From contig CAJTPR010000006.1 of the NCBI GenBank assembly GCA_910578275.1, positions 35,550 to 99,549 of the forward strand: 64,000 bases of DNA. The letters run 5' to 3'. Each line of letters opens with the position of its first letter. Position 1 is the first letter of the stretch. Source of the stretch: an uncultured Bacteroidales bacterium. Its GTDB lineage: Bacteria > Bacteroidota > Bacteroidia > Bacteroidales > P3. The position numbers and the translations under genes are program-made. Shown here in pieces: positions 51,886 through 61,153 of the stretch. The notes beneath the pieces are model-generated. The model was given only the letters and a program-made list of their open reading frames with translations. It was not told where the DNA came from and ran no database searches.

Positions 51886-53103
51886 ATGTCGTTGCGGGGA
51901 AAAAGAATCATCGTGGGGCTCGGCGGAGGCATCGCCGCCTACAAGACCTTGAGCCTGGTCCGTCTTTTGGTGAAGGCCGGGGCGCAGGTGCGTTGCGTCT
52001 GTACGCCGGCCGCCTTGCAGTTCGTCACGCCTTTGAGCTTGTCGACCTTGAGCGGACATGCGGTGTATGTGGATCTCTTTTCTCCCGGCAACGAGACGGG
52101 AACGGAGCATGTTTCCTATGCCGACTGGGGCGAGTTGCTCGTGGTGGCGCCCGCCACGGCCGACTTGTTGGGCAAATTCGCCAACGGCATTGCCGACAAC
52201 GCGCTCAGTACGCTTTTCAACGCGTTCGACAAGCCTGTATTGTTGGCTCCGGCCATGAATACGCGCATGTACCGGCATTCGGCAACGCAGGAGAACCTTC
52301 GCAAGTTGCGCGACTGGGGTGTGGAGGTCATGCCTGCCGAGACGGGCGGGTTGGCCTGCGGATGCGATGGGGAGGGGCGCATGGCCGAACCCGGACAGAT
52401 CTTTTCGCGCGTGGAAAGCCTTTTCGCGGATTCTTCCCGGACCGGCATACTGAAAGGAAAGAAGATATTGGTCACGGCCGGCCCTACCGTGGAATCGATC
52501 GATCCGGTACGATACATCAGCAATCATTCCAGCGGACTGATGGGCTGCCGTATCGCCGACGAGCTGACGCGTCGCGGCGCGGAAGTGCATTTCGTGCATG
52601 GTCCGATGCGGTTCGCGCCGGAGCGGACGGTGTACGAGGATATTCCCGTTTCCAGCGCCGGGCAGATGTTCACCGAATCCGTTTCGCTTTGGCCGGACAT
52701 GGACATGGCCGTGCTTTCGGCCGCCGTGGCCGATTACACGCCCGCCGAGCCGAGTCCCGAAAAGATAAAGAAGCAGGAGGACGGCATGGTCTTGCGGCTG
52801 GTGAAGACCAAAGACATACTCCAGACCCTGGGCCAGGAAAAAAAGAAGCGCCAGTTGCTGGTGGGCTTCGCCTTGGAAACACGGGACGAGCTGGAAAACG
52901 CCCGCGAGAAACTGCGCAGGAAAAATGCCGATTTGATCGTGCTCAATTCCTTGCGGGACCAGGGAGCGGGTTTCGGTTGTGCCACCAACAAGGTCACGTT
53001 CCTTGCAAAGGACGGCACGGTCCGTCCCATGGAATGCAAGGATAAGGAGGCGGTGGCTTCCGACCTGGCCGATTGCATGGAGCGGTCGTATGCCCTACTT
53101 TAA
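51886..53103 (+). CDS. coaBC: Phosphopantothenoylcysteine decarboxylase/synthetase CoaBC
   Basis: 405 residues. The flavin decarboxylase half has GLGGGIAAYKTLSLVRLLVK, PAMNTRMYRH and the substrate-clamp loop with GGLACGCDGEGRMAEP; the synthetase half has TAGPTVESIDPVRYISNHSSG. It makes phosphopantothenoylcysteine and then phosphopantetheine for coenzyme A. The ATG at 51886 is used; an in-frame TTG 2 codons earlier is unlikely. The omega gene ends 9 bases upstream. Confidence 0.95.
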   Translation: MSLRGKRIIVGLGGGIAAYKTLSLVRLLVKAGAQVRCVCTPAALQFVTPLSLSTLSGHAVYVDLFSPGNETGTEHVSYADWGELLVVAPATADLLGKFANGIADNALSTLFNAFDKPVLLAPAMNTRMYRHSATQENLRKLRDWGVEVMPAETGGLACGCDGEGRMAEPGQIFSRVESLFADSSRTGILKGKKILVTAGPTVESIDPVRYISNHSSGLMGCRIADELTRRGAEVHFVHGPMRFAPERTVYEDIPVSSAGQMFTESVSLWPDMDMAVLSAAVADYTPAEPSPEKIKKQEDGMVLRLVKTKDILQTLGQEKKKRQLLVGFALETRDELENAREKLRRKNADLIVLNSLRDQGAGFGCATNKVTFLAKDGTVRPMECKDKEAVASDLADCMERSYALL

Positions 53104-53113
53104 CCGGAAACAC

Positions 53114-54055
53114 ATGAAAAGTTCATTCTTCAGAAATTCGTTCTTGTCGTTCTGCCTGCTGGCTTGTACGGCCGGCCTGGTTCCCAAGGCTTCGGCCCAG
53201 GAACTGGATTGCCGGCTTTCGGTGGTGGCCACCAAGATCACTTCCGGCGACAAGACCGTCTTCGACGTGCTTTCCAAGGCGCTCAACCAGTTTGTCAACG
53301 GCCGTAAATGGAGCAAGATTCCCTTTCAGAGCCAGGAACGCATTCCCTGCGCGATGACCATCGACATACAGGAATACAACCAGGGTACGGGGCAAATCAA
53401 GGCCTACATCTCGGTGCAGTCACGCCGTCCTTGTTTCAAGTCCACCTATTCGAGCACGATGCTCAACATCGTGGACAAGGACTTTTCTTTCCGTTACATG
53501 AAGAACGACCCGTTGGAGTACAACGACAACAGCATCGGCACCAATCTTACCGCCACCATCGCGTTTTACGCCTACATCATCATAGGCAATTACATGGATT
53601 CGGGTTATCCGCGGGGTGGGGAGGTGTTCTTCGAACGGGCGCAGAACATCGTCATGCAGGCCCAGTCGCTCAACGAGCAGGGCTGGCGTGCCGGCGAGAA
53701 GAACGACAGGAACCGCTATTGGATAGCCGAAAACTACAACAACGGCAACTATCAGGCCATCCACGAAGTCATCTACCGCTATTTCCGTTTGGGCATGGAC
53801 ATGATGTACGACGATCCCGAACAGGCGCGTGGCAATATCCTGCAAGCCATATCCCAGGTGAACGCTCTCAAGCGCATGCGCAGCAACCTGCCTTGCGTGC
53901 AGTTGTTCATGGAATCCCGCGCCGACGAACTGGTGAACATCTTCCAGCCCGCCCCGCAGGAAGAACGCCAGAAGGCGGTCGACCTGCTCGTGGAGGCGGA
54001 TGCTTCGAACGTGGCGCAGTACCGCAAGATCCTTTCGGGTGCCAATACCCGCTGA
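53114..54055 (+). CDS. DUF4835 family exported protein
   Basis: 313 residues with a signal peptide (about 1-28, ending KASAQE). The mature part opens LDCRLSVVATKITSGDKTVF and has YNDNSIGTNLTATIAFYAYI, matching DUF4835, a Bacteroidota family usually found between coaBC and recN. Some annotations link the family to the type IX secretion system (PorD), which I could not verify. The start is fixed by the signal peptide. Confidence 0.75.
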   Translation: MKSSFFRNSFLSFCLLACTAGLVPKASAQELDCRLSVVATKITSGDKTVFDVLSKALNQFVNGRKWSKIPFQSQERIPCAMTIDIQEYNQGTGQIKAYISVQSRRPCFKSTYSSTMLNIVDKDFSFRYMKNDPLEYNDNSIGTNLTATIAFYAYIIIGNYMDSGYPRGGEVFFERAQNIVMQAQSLNEQGWRAGEKNDRNRYWIAENYNNGNYQAIHEVIYRYFRLGMDMMYDDPEQARGNILQAISQVNALKRMRSNLPCVQLFMESRADELVNIFQPAPQEERQKAVDLLVEADASNVAQYRKILSGANTR

Positions 54056-54082
54056 TACGATTCCCCATCAATACCTGATTCC

Positions 54083-55750
54083 ATGTTGCAGCACCTCCAT
54101 ATAGAAAATTATGCCCTGATACAGGCCTTGGACGTGGATATCGATTCCGGTTTCTGTGTCATAACGGGCGAGACGGGCGCGGGCAAGTCCATCTTGCTGG
54201 GCGCGCTCGGCCTGGTGCTCGGACAACGCGCGGATGGCGGCATCTTGCTCGATGCCGGGAAAAAATGCGTCATCGAGGCGCATTTCGATGTGGAAAACAT
54301 GGGCTTGGCCGGCTTTTTTGCCGCGAACGACTTGGATTTCAATGAGGAAGATCCATTGCTGATTCTTCGCCGCGAGGTTTTGCCCAACGGCAAGTCGAGG
54401 GCGTTCGTGAACGATACGCCGGTGGTGCTTCCGCTACTGAAGGAATTGGCCTTGTTCCTTGTCGACATTCATTCCCAGCACGAGACCTTGACCTTGGGGC
54501 GCGCCGATTTCCAACTGCAGTTGCTGGACAGCTACATGGACGATTCCGCACGAATCAGGCCGCGTTATTCGGAAGCCTATGCCAGGTACAAGTCCTTGCA
54601 CAAGGAAATCGAGCGGCAACGGGAAGAGTTGGACAAATATCGCAAGGAACAGGATTACTGGCAGTTCCTCTTCGACGAACTGGACAAGCTCAACCTCGTC
54701 GCCGGCGAGCAGGAACGGATGGAGGAAGCCTTGGAGCGTCTTTCCCATGCCCAAGCGCTGCACGTCACGTTGGCGGCGGCCGTGGCCGAGACGGACGGGG
54801 AGGAGATGAGCCTTCGTTCACGTGTGGGAAACTTGCTGCGGGAACTGAAGAAGATCGCGCCCTATCACAAAGGAGTGGAGGCTTCCTTGCCACGTTGGCA
54901 GTCGCTATCGGCGGAATTGGCCGATTTGGGTGCGGATCTTTCGCGATGGAGCGAGGAAGACGATACCGATCAGGATACGAAGAACCGTTACGAGGAACGC
55001 CTCGACACGCTTTACCGCCTGGAACGCAAGCACGGCGTGGAAGACGAAAGCGGCTTGTTGGCGATAAGGGACGACTTGGCACGCAAGATCGGCCGTCTTG
55101 GCGGGGCGGACGAGGAATTGTCGGCCAAAGAGCAGGAACTCTCCGGTCTGGAACGAAAACTGGAATGCCTGTCGGCGGAATGGCATCAAAGGCGTGAGGC
55201 GGCGGGCAAGGAATTGCAGCAAGCCATCGTGGACGCCTTGGCCGAATTGGGCATGGAACAATCCCGACTCGAAATCAGGCTTTCCGATACAGGCCGTTTC
55301 GGTCCGGCAGGGCGCGACAAGGTGGAATTCCTGTTCACGGCCAACCTGGGAGCCGCTCCAAGGGAAATATCCAAGGTGGCCTCGGGCGGGGAACTTTCGC
55401 GTCTGATGCTGGCGGTCAAGTCGGTCATACATCGTCGCGACGTGTTGGGCACCATCATATTCGACGAGATAGACACCGGGGTTTCCGGCAAGATCGCGGG
55501 CAAGGTGGCCGCGATGATGGGACGGATGAGCCGCTACATGCAGGTCATTGCCATCACGCACTTGCCGCAGATCGCCGCCAAGGCCGCCACGCATTTTCAT
55601 GTTTACAAGGCCGAAGAGGACGGCAAGACCGTTTCGCGTATCAAGCGGCTCGATGCCCGGGAGCATGTCCGTTCCATCGCTTCCATGCTCAGCAACGAAC
55701 AAGTCACCGGGGCGGCGCTCGAGGCGGCGCGGGAACTCATTAAACGATAA
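54083..55750 (+). CDS. recN: DNA repair ATPase RecN
   Basis: 555 residues. Walker A GETGAGKS (29-36) is near the N-terminus; a long coiled coil (about 155-390) separates it from the C-terminal half with signature ASGGELSRLMLAVKSVIH and Walker B IIFDEIDTG. It is an SMC-like protein acting early in double-strand break repair. The gene lies 27 bases after the DUF4835 gene and 12 bases before the TPR gene. Confidence 0.96.
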   Translation: MLQHLHIENYALIQALDVDIDSGFCVITGETGAGKSILLGALGLVLGQRADGGILLDAGKKCVIEAHFDVENMGLAGFFAANDLDFNEEDPLLILRREVLPNGKSRAFVNDTPVVLPLLKELALFLVDIHSQHETLTLGRADFQLQLLDSYMDDSARIRPRYSEAYARYKSLHKEIERQREELDKYRKEQDYWQFLFDELDKLNLVAGEQERMEEALERLSHAQALHVTLAAAVAETDGEEMSLRSRVGNLLRELKKIAPYHKGVEASLPRWQSLSAELADLGADLSRWSEEDDTDQDTKNRYEERLDTLYRLERKHGVEDESGLLAIRDDLARKIGRLGGADEELSAKEQELSGLERKLECLSAEWHQRREAAGKELQQAIVDALAELGMEQSRLEIRLSDTGRFGPAGRDKVEFLFTANLGAAPREISKVASGGELSRLMLAVKSVIHRRDVLGTIIFDEIDTGVSGKIAGKVAAMMGRMSRYMQVIAITHLPQIAAKAATHFHVYKAEEDGKTVSRIKRLDAREHVRSIASMLSNEQVTGAALEAARELIKR

Positions 55751-55762
55751 GGGGGAAGGGCA

Positions 55763-57271
55763 GTGGAAGATTCTTTGGAAGACTATATGGACGAGGAGAC
55801 GGCCCGTCTCCTGGAAAGATACACGGAGGAATCGGCTTCCGGTCATTTCGGTTTTTACGACGTGGACGAATATGTCGCCCTCATAGACGCCTATATCTGG
55901 AACGCCGACCTGGTCAAGGCCAAGGAGGTCCTGGCTCGTGCCAAGACGCAGTATCCCCAGGCGGTGGAACTGAAGTTGAAGGATGCCGAGATATGCCTGG
56001 AAACGGATCTTTTCGAGCATGCGTTGAAGTTGCTGGCGGAAGTGGAGTCGGTGGAACCCTATCTCTACGACGCGTATATCGTCAAGGGGCATACGTTGAT
56101 ATGCCTGCGCCGTTACCAGGAGGCGAGGGAGAGTTTCCGCAAGGCGGCCGAACAGGGAGCGGACGAGGTGGACGTGGCCATGGGACTTGCCGAGACCGAG
56201 ATAGAGGCGGGAAACCTTGAGCGGGCGTGGACCTATACCGACCAGGTGATCGGGACAGGAAACGATACCGTCGAGACCTGCAATCGCTTCATGGACTTGG
56301 CCCAGAAAGGAGACAGGTTGCCCGAGGCGATGACCAAGGTGCGGGCTTTGCTCAAGGCCGATCCCTATTCGCTCCTGTACTGGAAGACGTTGGTGGAACT
56401 GGCGGATGCCGCCGCTTGCCACGAACAAGCCTTGGAGGCCTGTGAGTTCGCCTTGGCCATCGCGCCCGACGACCTGGAAACGCTCAAGAACAAGTTCAAC
56501 CTGCTGGAGACCGTGGATACGGAAGAAAGCCAGCTGGACTTTTACCGCAAGATGGAAAAGATTGCCTTGGAAAGCGGAGACGACATGTTCCTGGCGGCGG
56601 TCTGGTTGCGCATGGCACAGGAATACGAGATGGATTCCATGTGGGAGGAGGCGGAGGGGTATTATCGCCGCATGCTCGACGTGCCGTCACTGCGACAGTA
56701 TGCCTTGTTCCGTTTGGGCGTATTGGCCGATTTCGGACATGACTACAAGGCTTCCAAGGCCTATTTCGAACAGGCGTTGCAGACGGATTCCGGGCAGGCC
56801 GACCTGTCGAACGAGGCCCGGATCTACCGGGGCATGGCACGCACGTTCTTCAATATGGGAAACGAACAGGACGGGTTCGAGTACGCGCGCAAGTCGGTAG
56901 AGACCGATCCGGAAAACCGTTTCCATTTGTATTCCTACCTGTATGATGCCTTGAACAGGAACGGGCAGAAGGATTTCCTGAGGCATGTCGAACGGGAGAT
57001 GGCCCGGGAGGCACGCCCGGAATTGGTATTGGCCACGGCCGTCTTTTATTTTTACACGGGAAGGACGGAAGATTCCTATGGCTTGTTCGTATCGGCTTTC
57101 GCCTCGGATGCCCGCATGTTGAAGGACGTTTCCCGTTTTTTTCCGGAGGTATTGCTCGACAGTCCTCATGTCAAGGAAATATGGGAGGCGGCCTCTCCGG
57201 GAATCGGGGAGGAGACACGGAACTGGGACGACGACGAGCCGTTTCTTTATTACGGACCCGATGAACGCTGA
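55763..57271 (+). CDS. TPR-repeat protein
   Basis: 502 residues made of many helical repeats of about 34 residues (for example AKEVLARAKTQYPQAVELKL and EARESFRKAAEQGADEVDVA). No signal peptide or membrane segment. Such proteins serve as scaffolds; the partner is unknown. The GTG at 55763 after a purine-rich GGGGGAAGGG is preferred; an in-frame ATG at 55787 is possible. It overlaps aroE by 11 bases, so it is co-translated with it. Confidence 0.85.
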   Translation: MEDSLEDYMDEETARLLERYTEESASGHFGFYDVDEYVALIDAYIWNADLVKAKEVLARAKTQYPQAVELKLKDAEICLETDLFEHALKLLAEVESVEPYLYDAYIVKGHTLICLRRYQEARESFRKAAEQGADEVDVAMGLAETEIEAGNLERAWTYTDQVIGTGNDTVETCNRFMDLAQKGDRLPEAMTKVRALLKADPYSLLYWKTLVELADAAACHEQALEACEFALAIAPDDLETLKNKFNLLETVDTEESQLDFYRKMEKIALESGDDMFLAAVWLRMAQEYEMDSMWEEAEGYYRRMLDVPSLRQYALFRLGVLADFGHDYKASKAYFEQALQTDSGQADLSNEARIYRGMARTFFNMGNEQDGFEYARKSVETDPENRFHLYSYLYDALNRNGQKDFLRHVEREMAREARPELVLATAVFYFYTGRTEDSYGLFVSAFASDARMLKDVSRFFPEVLLDSPHVKEIWEAASPGIGEETRNWDDDEPFLYYGPDER

Positions 57272-58064
57272 AGCCTGCCATGAGACCGGCCGACAAGTTT
57301 TCGGCTTGATAGGACACCCGCTCGGGCATTCGTTCTCGGCTGCCTATTTCAAAAGGAAGTTCGAGGAAGGCGGTATGGAAGCATTTTCTTACCTCAATTT
57401 CGACATGGAAGACTTGTCGTCAGGAATCCCGCTTCTCAAATCCGACAACCGGTATGCGGGATTCAACGTGACGATTCCTTACAAGCAGCGGATCAAGGAT
57501 TTTTTGGACAGCCTTTCGCCCGAGGCCTCGGCCATCGGCGCGGTCAATACCGTCAAGGTGGAGCGTGACGGAACCTGGACGGGACATAATACCGACTGCG
57601 TCGGTTTTTACGAAAGCCTGCGGCGTTTTTTGCCGGAGGGGGCACGATTCCCTGCCTTGGTGCTGGGAAACGGCGGGGCTTCCCAGGCCGTGCAATACGC
57701 CCTGCATAGGCATGGTTGGCGGTATTTCCTGGTTTGCCGGCATCCGCAGGAAAGCGGAAAGGCTTTCGCTCCGGCAAAGACGTTCACCTATGCCGGCCTT
57801 CCGGCGCATGTCGTGTCCGGTTGCCGTCTGATCGTCAATACCACCAGTCTGGGCATGTTTCCCGATGTGGAAAGTTGTCCCGTCATTCCCTATGAGGCGG
57901 TGGGCGCGGATCATTTTGCGTTCGACCTCGTATATAACCCGGTGGAAACCGCCTTCATGAAACGTTGTTCGGAACGTGGCGCAAAGACATGCAACGGCCT
58001 TGAAATGTTATATCTGCAAGCGGAAGCCGCATGGAAGGTCTGGACGGGTCCGTCCGTCGGATAA
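57261..58064 (+). CDS. aroE: Shikimate dehydrogenase
   Basis: 267 residues. Shikimate-binding motif GHPLGHSFSAAYF (S24, S26), catalytic K75 in NVTIPYKQ, N96 and D112 (NTDCVGF), NADP-binding GNGGASQAVQYALHR. It reduces 3-dehydroshikimate to shikimate. I chose the ATG at 57261; the upstream frame lies inside the TPR gene. It ends 4 bases from the convergent EEP gene. Confidence 0.93.
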   Translation: MNAEACHETGRQVFGLIGHPLGHSFSAAYFKRKFEEGGMEAFSYLNFDMEDLSSGIPLLKSDNRYAGFNVTIPYKQRIKDFLDSLSPEASAIGAVNTVKVERDGTWTGHNTDCVGFYESLRRFLPEGARFPALVLGNGGASQAVQYALHRHGWRYFLVCRHPQESGKAFAPAKTFTYAGLPAHVVSGCRLIVNTTSLGMFPDVESCPVIPYEAVGADHFAFDLVYNPVETAFMKRCSERGAKTCNGLEMLYLQAEAAWKVWTGPSVG

Positions 58065-58068
58065 GAGA

Positions 58069-59217
58069 TTATTTCCCGGTCTTTTTTCGTGAGAATACCG
58101 CCGTGAGCGGCTTGTGGTCCGAGTAGTCCACGTTCCTCGTGTTGAAAAAGACGACGTCGAGATTCCCTTGGTAGAGGACATAGTCGATCCGGTAAGAAGG
58201 ATAATACCCCCTGTAGGATTGTCCGAATCCGCTGCCGGCTTCCACGAAGGCGTCGGTGAATCCGTTGCGTCGCAGATGACCGTAGGAGAAGGAGACGGGT
58301 TGATCGTTCATGTCTCCGCAAACGAGGATGCGGGAAGGCGCATGCGTGGTCCGGGCGTGCAGGATGATCTGTCGCACTTGCTCGCTTCTGGTGACGGTGG
58401 CCTTTTTGAGTTTGCCCAGCATGCGTCTGGCCCCGTGCGTGTAGTTCATTTCCTTCACGGGCGTGGCCGATGCCGTCCGCAAGGTTTCGAAGAACCGCTT
58501 GTCGGTATTGTCGAACCGGTTCGACTCCAGATGGATGTCATATACGCGCAAGGTGTCCTTGTTCACCAGCAGGTCGGCGAACACCACGTCGAACGTGCTC
58601 ATGCCTTGCAGGCTGCCTTCCCGCAAGATGGGAAACTTGCTGTAGATGATGTTCCCGTAGTAGAAGTTCTTGTTGGCTGCAGGTCGGGTATGGTGGAGAT
58701 AGCCGGCCTGACGGAGCGTCCGGCTCGAGGCGAAACTGCCGTCCTTGCTCTCGTAATATTCCTGGAAGCATACGATGTCGGCGTCCTGGTCTTTGACGTA
58801 ATCGAGCAGTTGCTCCTTGATATGCTCCTTCTCTCCGGGAATTTCCCCGTAGAAGTTGAACAAGCGCACGTTGTAAGACATCACCTTGAAACGGCCGGGT
58901 TCCGCCCATTCGCTTTTGGCCGGTTCGGGAGCGCCTTTTCCGCGCAAGAGGGCGACGATGTTGGGGTAGTTCAAGGCGACGCAGGTCACGAACAGCACGA
59001 ATTTCCATTTGAGGAAAAGCAGGTAGAGGATGGCGAATCCCATGCCGAGCAGCAGCAATACGGGGAATGCGAATCCGGCAAGGGAAGGAAAGAACAGGAT
59101 TTGCGGATTGACGTGGCGTGCCAGGAAACAGCACAGCAAGCCTGTCGCCACCAAGGCCGCCGGTAGGAACGCCAGGCCGTGCAGCCAGCCATGTCTCTTG
59201 TTTTTCTTGGCGCACAT
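58069..59217 (-). CDS. Membrane-anchored endonuclease/exonuclease/phosphatase family protein
   Basis: 382 residues. Three membrane segments in the first 100 residues (for example LLLLGMGFAILYLLFLKWKF) precede an EEP catalytic domain with MSYNVRLF, the catalytic Glu in VCFQEYYES, DIHLES, the metal motif CGDMNDQP and the final SDHKPLTAVF. It cleaves phosphodiester or phosphate bonds; the natural substrate is unknown. I chose the ATG at 59217 because the membrane segments follow it closely. The gene is downstream of the DUF6576-like gene with 7 bases between. Confidence 0.88.
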   Translation of the reverse strand: MCAKKNKRHGWLHGLAFLPAALVATGLLCCFLARHVNPQILFFPSLAGFAFPVLLLLGMGFAILYLLFLKWKFVLFVTCVALNYPNIVALLRGKGAPEPAKSEWAEPGRFKVMSYNVRLFNFYGEIPGEKEHIKEQLLDYVKDQDADIVCFQEYYESKDGSFASSRTLRQAGYLHHTRPAANKNFYYGNIIYSKFPILREGSLQGMSTFDVVFADLLVNKDTLRVYDIHLESNRFDNTDKRFFETLRTASATPVKEMNYTHGARRMLGKLKKATVTRSEQVRQIILHARTTHAPSRILVCGDMNDQPVSFSYGHLRRNGFTDAFVEAGSGFGQSYRGYYPSYRIDYVLYQGNLDVVFFNTRNVDYSDHKPLTAVFSRKKTGK

Positions 59218-59224
59218 GGGAGGT

Positions 59225-59446
59225 CTAGTCAATGTAGTTGCTTCGGCTGTATTCTTCCAGAAAGGCCTTTTCGTCCGTATCGAGGCTTTCTTTCCCGTGT
59301 TTTCCCACTTTTTCGAGGAGTCGCATGGCATAGGCCTCTTGTTGGCGTCTGATACGGTTATATTCCTCGTCGGTCATGGATTTTCCGCTCAAATCCATGA
59401 AAACCGTCTTTCTTTTCCGTCTGAAAAGCGAATCGAACCAGCTCAT
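59225..59446 (-). CDS. Small DUF6576-like protein, possible remnant of a rhomboid gene
   Basis: 73 residues. After a basic start (WFDSLFRRKRKTVF) comes MTDEEYNRIRRQQEAYAMRL, GKHGKESLDTDEKAFLEEYS. This pattern resembles the short C-terminal domain (DUF6576) found on rhomboid proteases of Bacteroidales, a gene often placed before EEP-family nucleases. The membrane protease part is not present here. It may be a stand-alone protein or a relic. The start at 59446 is preferred over 59467 because the -7-like box TACCTTAG (minus strand, 59468-59475) lies 22 bases before it. Confidence 0.65.
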   Translation of the reverse strand: MSWFDSLFRRKRKTVFMDLSGKSMTDEEYNRIRRQQEAYAMRLLEKVGKHGKESLDTDEKAFLEEYSRSNYID

Positions 59447-59467
59447 CTTGATGCACATTGCAAACAA

Positions 59468-59475
59468 CTAAGGTA
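59468..59475 (-). promoter_or_regulatory. Candidate promoter -7 box of the DUF6576-like/EEP genes
   Basis: The minus strand reads TACCTTAG, one mismatch to TAnnTTTG, 22 bases before the start at 59446. Confidence 0.45.
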
Positions 59476-59495
59476 CGAAAAAAGCGGGAAATGCC

Positions 59496-59503
59496 TAAAT
59501 TTG
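59496..59503 (+). promoter_or_regulatory. Promoter -7 box of the LuxC-type gene
   Basis: Perfect TAAATTTG box, 23 bases before the ATG at 59527. It lies after two upstream in-frame ATGs (59458 and 59491), which it excludes as starts. Confidence 0.65.
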
Positions 59504-59526
59504 CCTTTGGCATATTTCCCGAGGGA

Positions 59527-60537
59527 ATGGAAAAGGAAGATTTGATAGAAAAACGGATAGAGGCGTTCTGCGGAATGGGCGAATACCTGGAGCGGGCGGA
59601 GTCCGATCCGGGTTGGCGGAACGTGGTGGAAAAGGCTTGCGCCGCGAACGGTTTCTTTACGCCGGAGAACATCGGCCGGGCGGTGACGCAGTGGGCCGCG
59701 ATGCTGAAAGAGGAAAACCTGCGAGCCTGGCTTTCGCCATATATGGACAGGCTGCAGGAAGTGAAGAAACCCGGGAAGATAGCCTTGGTCATGGCGGGCA
59801 ACATTCCCTTGGTAGGCTTTCACGACTATCTTTGCGTGCTCATGTGCGGTTATTCGGCACAAGTAAAGCTTTCCTCGAAGGATGCTTTCCTGCTGCCCTT
59901 TCTGGACAGGAAAGCGGGAATCCCGGCTCAAACGGAATTCACCCAAGGAAACATATCCGGTTTCGATGCGGTCATCGCCACCGGAAGCGGAAACACGTTC
60001 CGTTATTTCGACTATTATTTCGGGAAATACCCGCACTTGTTGCGCAAGAACCGTACTTCCTGCGCCGTATTGGACGGCAAGGAGAGCCGCCGGGAACTGG
60101 AACGGCTGGCGGACGACATGTTTTCCTATTTCGGACTGGGCTGCCGCAACGTTTCCAAACTTTATCTGCCCGAGGGCTATGACGTGGCCGCGTTGGCGGA
60201 CGTGCTTGCGCCCTATACGCGCAAGTTGGCCTTGAACAACAGTTACAAGAACAATTACGACTATTACAAGTCCATCTATCTGGTGAACCGGCGCCCTCAT
60301 CTGGATACGGGCGCGGCGCTCCTGACCGAATCCGGCCAACTGGCTTCGCCCATGGCGGTGGCGTATTACGAATACTACCGTGATGCGGAAAGCCTGCGTG
60401 CCGTGTTGGAGGCTTGCCGGGAAGAAATCCAATGTATCGTGGGGCGGGGCGGCCTGCCCTTTGGAACGGCGCAGAGTCCGGGCTTGTCCGACTGGGCGGA
60501 CGGCGAGGACGTGCTGGACTTCCTGCTGTCCGTCTAA
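59527..60537 (+). CDS. Acyl-CoA reductase, LuxC family
   Basis: 336 residues. The LuxC pattern includes ALVMAGNIPLVGFHDYL, LKLSSKDAFLLPFL-like AQVKLSSKDAFLLPF and ATGSGNTFRYFDYYFGKYPH with the catalytic Cys probably in RKNRTSCAVLDGKE. It reduces an activated acyl group to an aldehyde with NADPH. The physiological partner is not visible: no ferredoxin or transferase gene is next to it. Start at 59527 is chosen over two upstream ATGs because the -7 box follows them and a GAGGGA motif precedes it. Its stop overlaps the next gene's stop by 4 bases. Confidence 0.85.
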   Translation: MEKEDLIEKRIEAFCGMGEYLERAESDPGWRNVVEKACAANGFFTPENIGRAVTQWAAMLKEENLRAWLSPYMDRLQEVKKPGKIALVMAGNIPLVGFHDYLCVLMCGYSAQVKLSSKDAFLLPFLDRKAGIPAQTEFTQGNISGFDAVIATGSGNTFRYFDYYFGKYPHLLRKNRTSCAVLDGKESRRELERLADDMFSYFGLGCRNVSKLYLPEGYDVAALADVLAPYTRKLALNNSYKNNYDYYKSIYLVNRRPHLDTGAALLTESGQLASPMAVAYYEYYRDAESLRAVLEACREEIQCIVGRGGLPFGTAQSPGLSDWADGEDVLDFLLSV

Positions 60538-61133
60538 TTCTTGGTAACCTCGTAGTCGATATCCTCTATCGTGTCGTTCACGATGTGCTTGCCCTCTTTC
60601 TTGAGCTTGGAACGGACGTGCAGCAAGGCCAAGAGGTTGGACAATCCGTAAAGGATACAGCCTGCGCCGGCAAGTACCATGAGCATCTGCTCGGAAGCCA
60701 ACGGACGGAAACAGATGAATATCCCCAGCCCCAGCAGCAGGATGCCCGTGATGTATTCGGTGGCATTGGGTTTGACGCCGTATTTGCGGATGCCGGTGAT
60801 CGATACCAGTTGGCTTATCCCGCAAAGGGCCACGGCCACGCCCAGCACGATCATGATGAAATTCACCCAGAATCCGGGGGCGAGGATCAAGGCGAGTCCG
60901 ACTATCAGGCTCATTCCCAGATTGTAGTAGTTCATTCCGGAGGGCTTTCCGTTGTCGGTGAAGATGCTCAGGAACGATATGGCGCCGACAAACAAGACGA
61001 TGCCTCCCAGGATGATGACGAACAACTGGGGCGTAAGGTCGGGAAAGGCACAGAAAAACAAGCCGACCAGGACGAAGAATACGGAGCGGACGATGCTTTT
61101 CTTGGAATCGAAAGACGAAAGATAAAAACTCAT
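60534..61133 (-). CDS. HdeD family (DUF308) membrane protein
   Basis: 199 residues with six predicted membrane helices arranged in pairs (for example SIVRSVFFVLVGLFFCAFPD and PGFWVNFIMIVLGVAVALCG). The repeats of glycine-rich helices fit the HdeD/DUF308 family, some members of which are tied to acid resistance. The C-terminal tail is charged. Start at 61133 leaves a 20-base gap to the upstream gene, so it is probably the last gene of the operon starting at 62823. Confidence 0.88.
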   Translation of the reverse strand: MSFYLSSFDSKKSIVRSVFFVLVGLFFCAFPDLTPQLFVIILGGIVLFVGAISFLSIFTDNGKPSGMNYYNLGMSLIVGLALILAPGFWVNFIMIVLGVAVALCGISQLVSITGIRKYGVKPNATEYITGILLLGLGIFICFRPLASEQMLMVLAGAGCILYGLSNLLALLHVRSKLKKEGKHIVNDTIEDIDYEVTKN

Positions 61134-61153
61134 GGTCGTAAGGTTTTTAGGTT

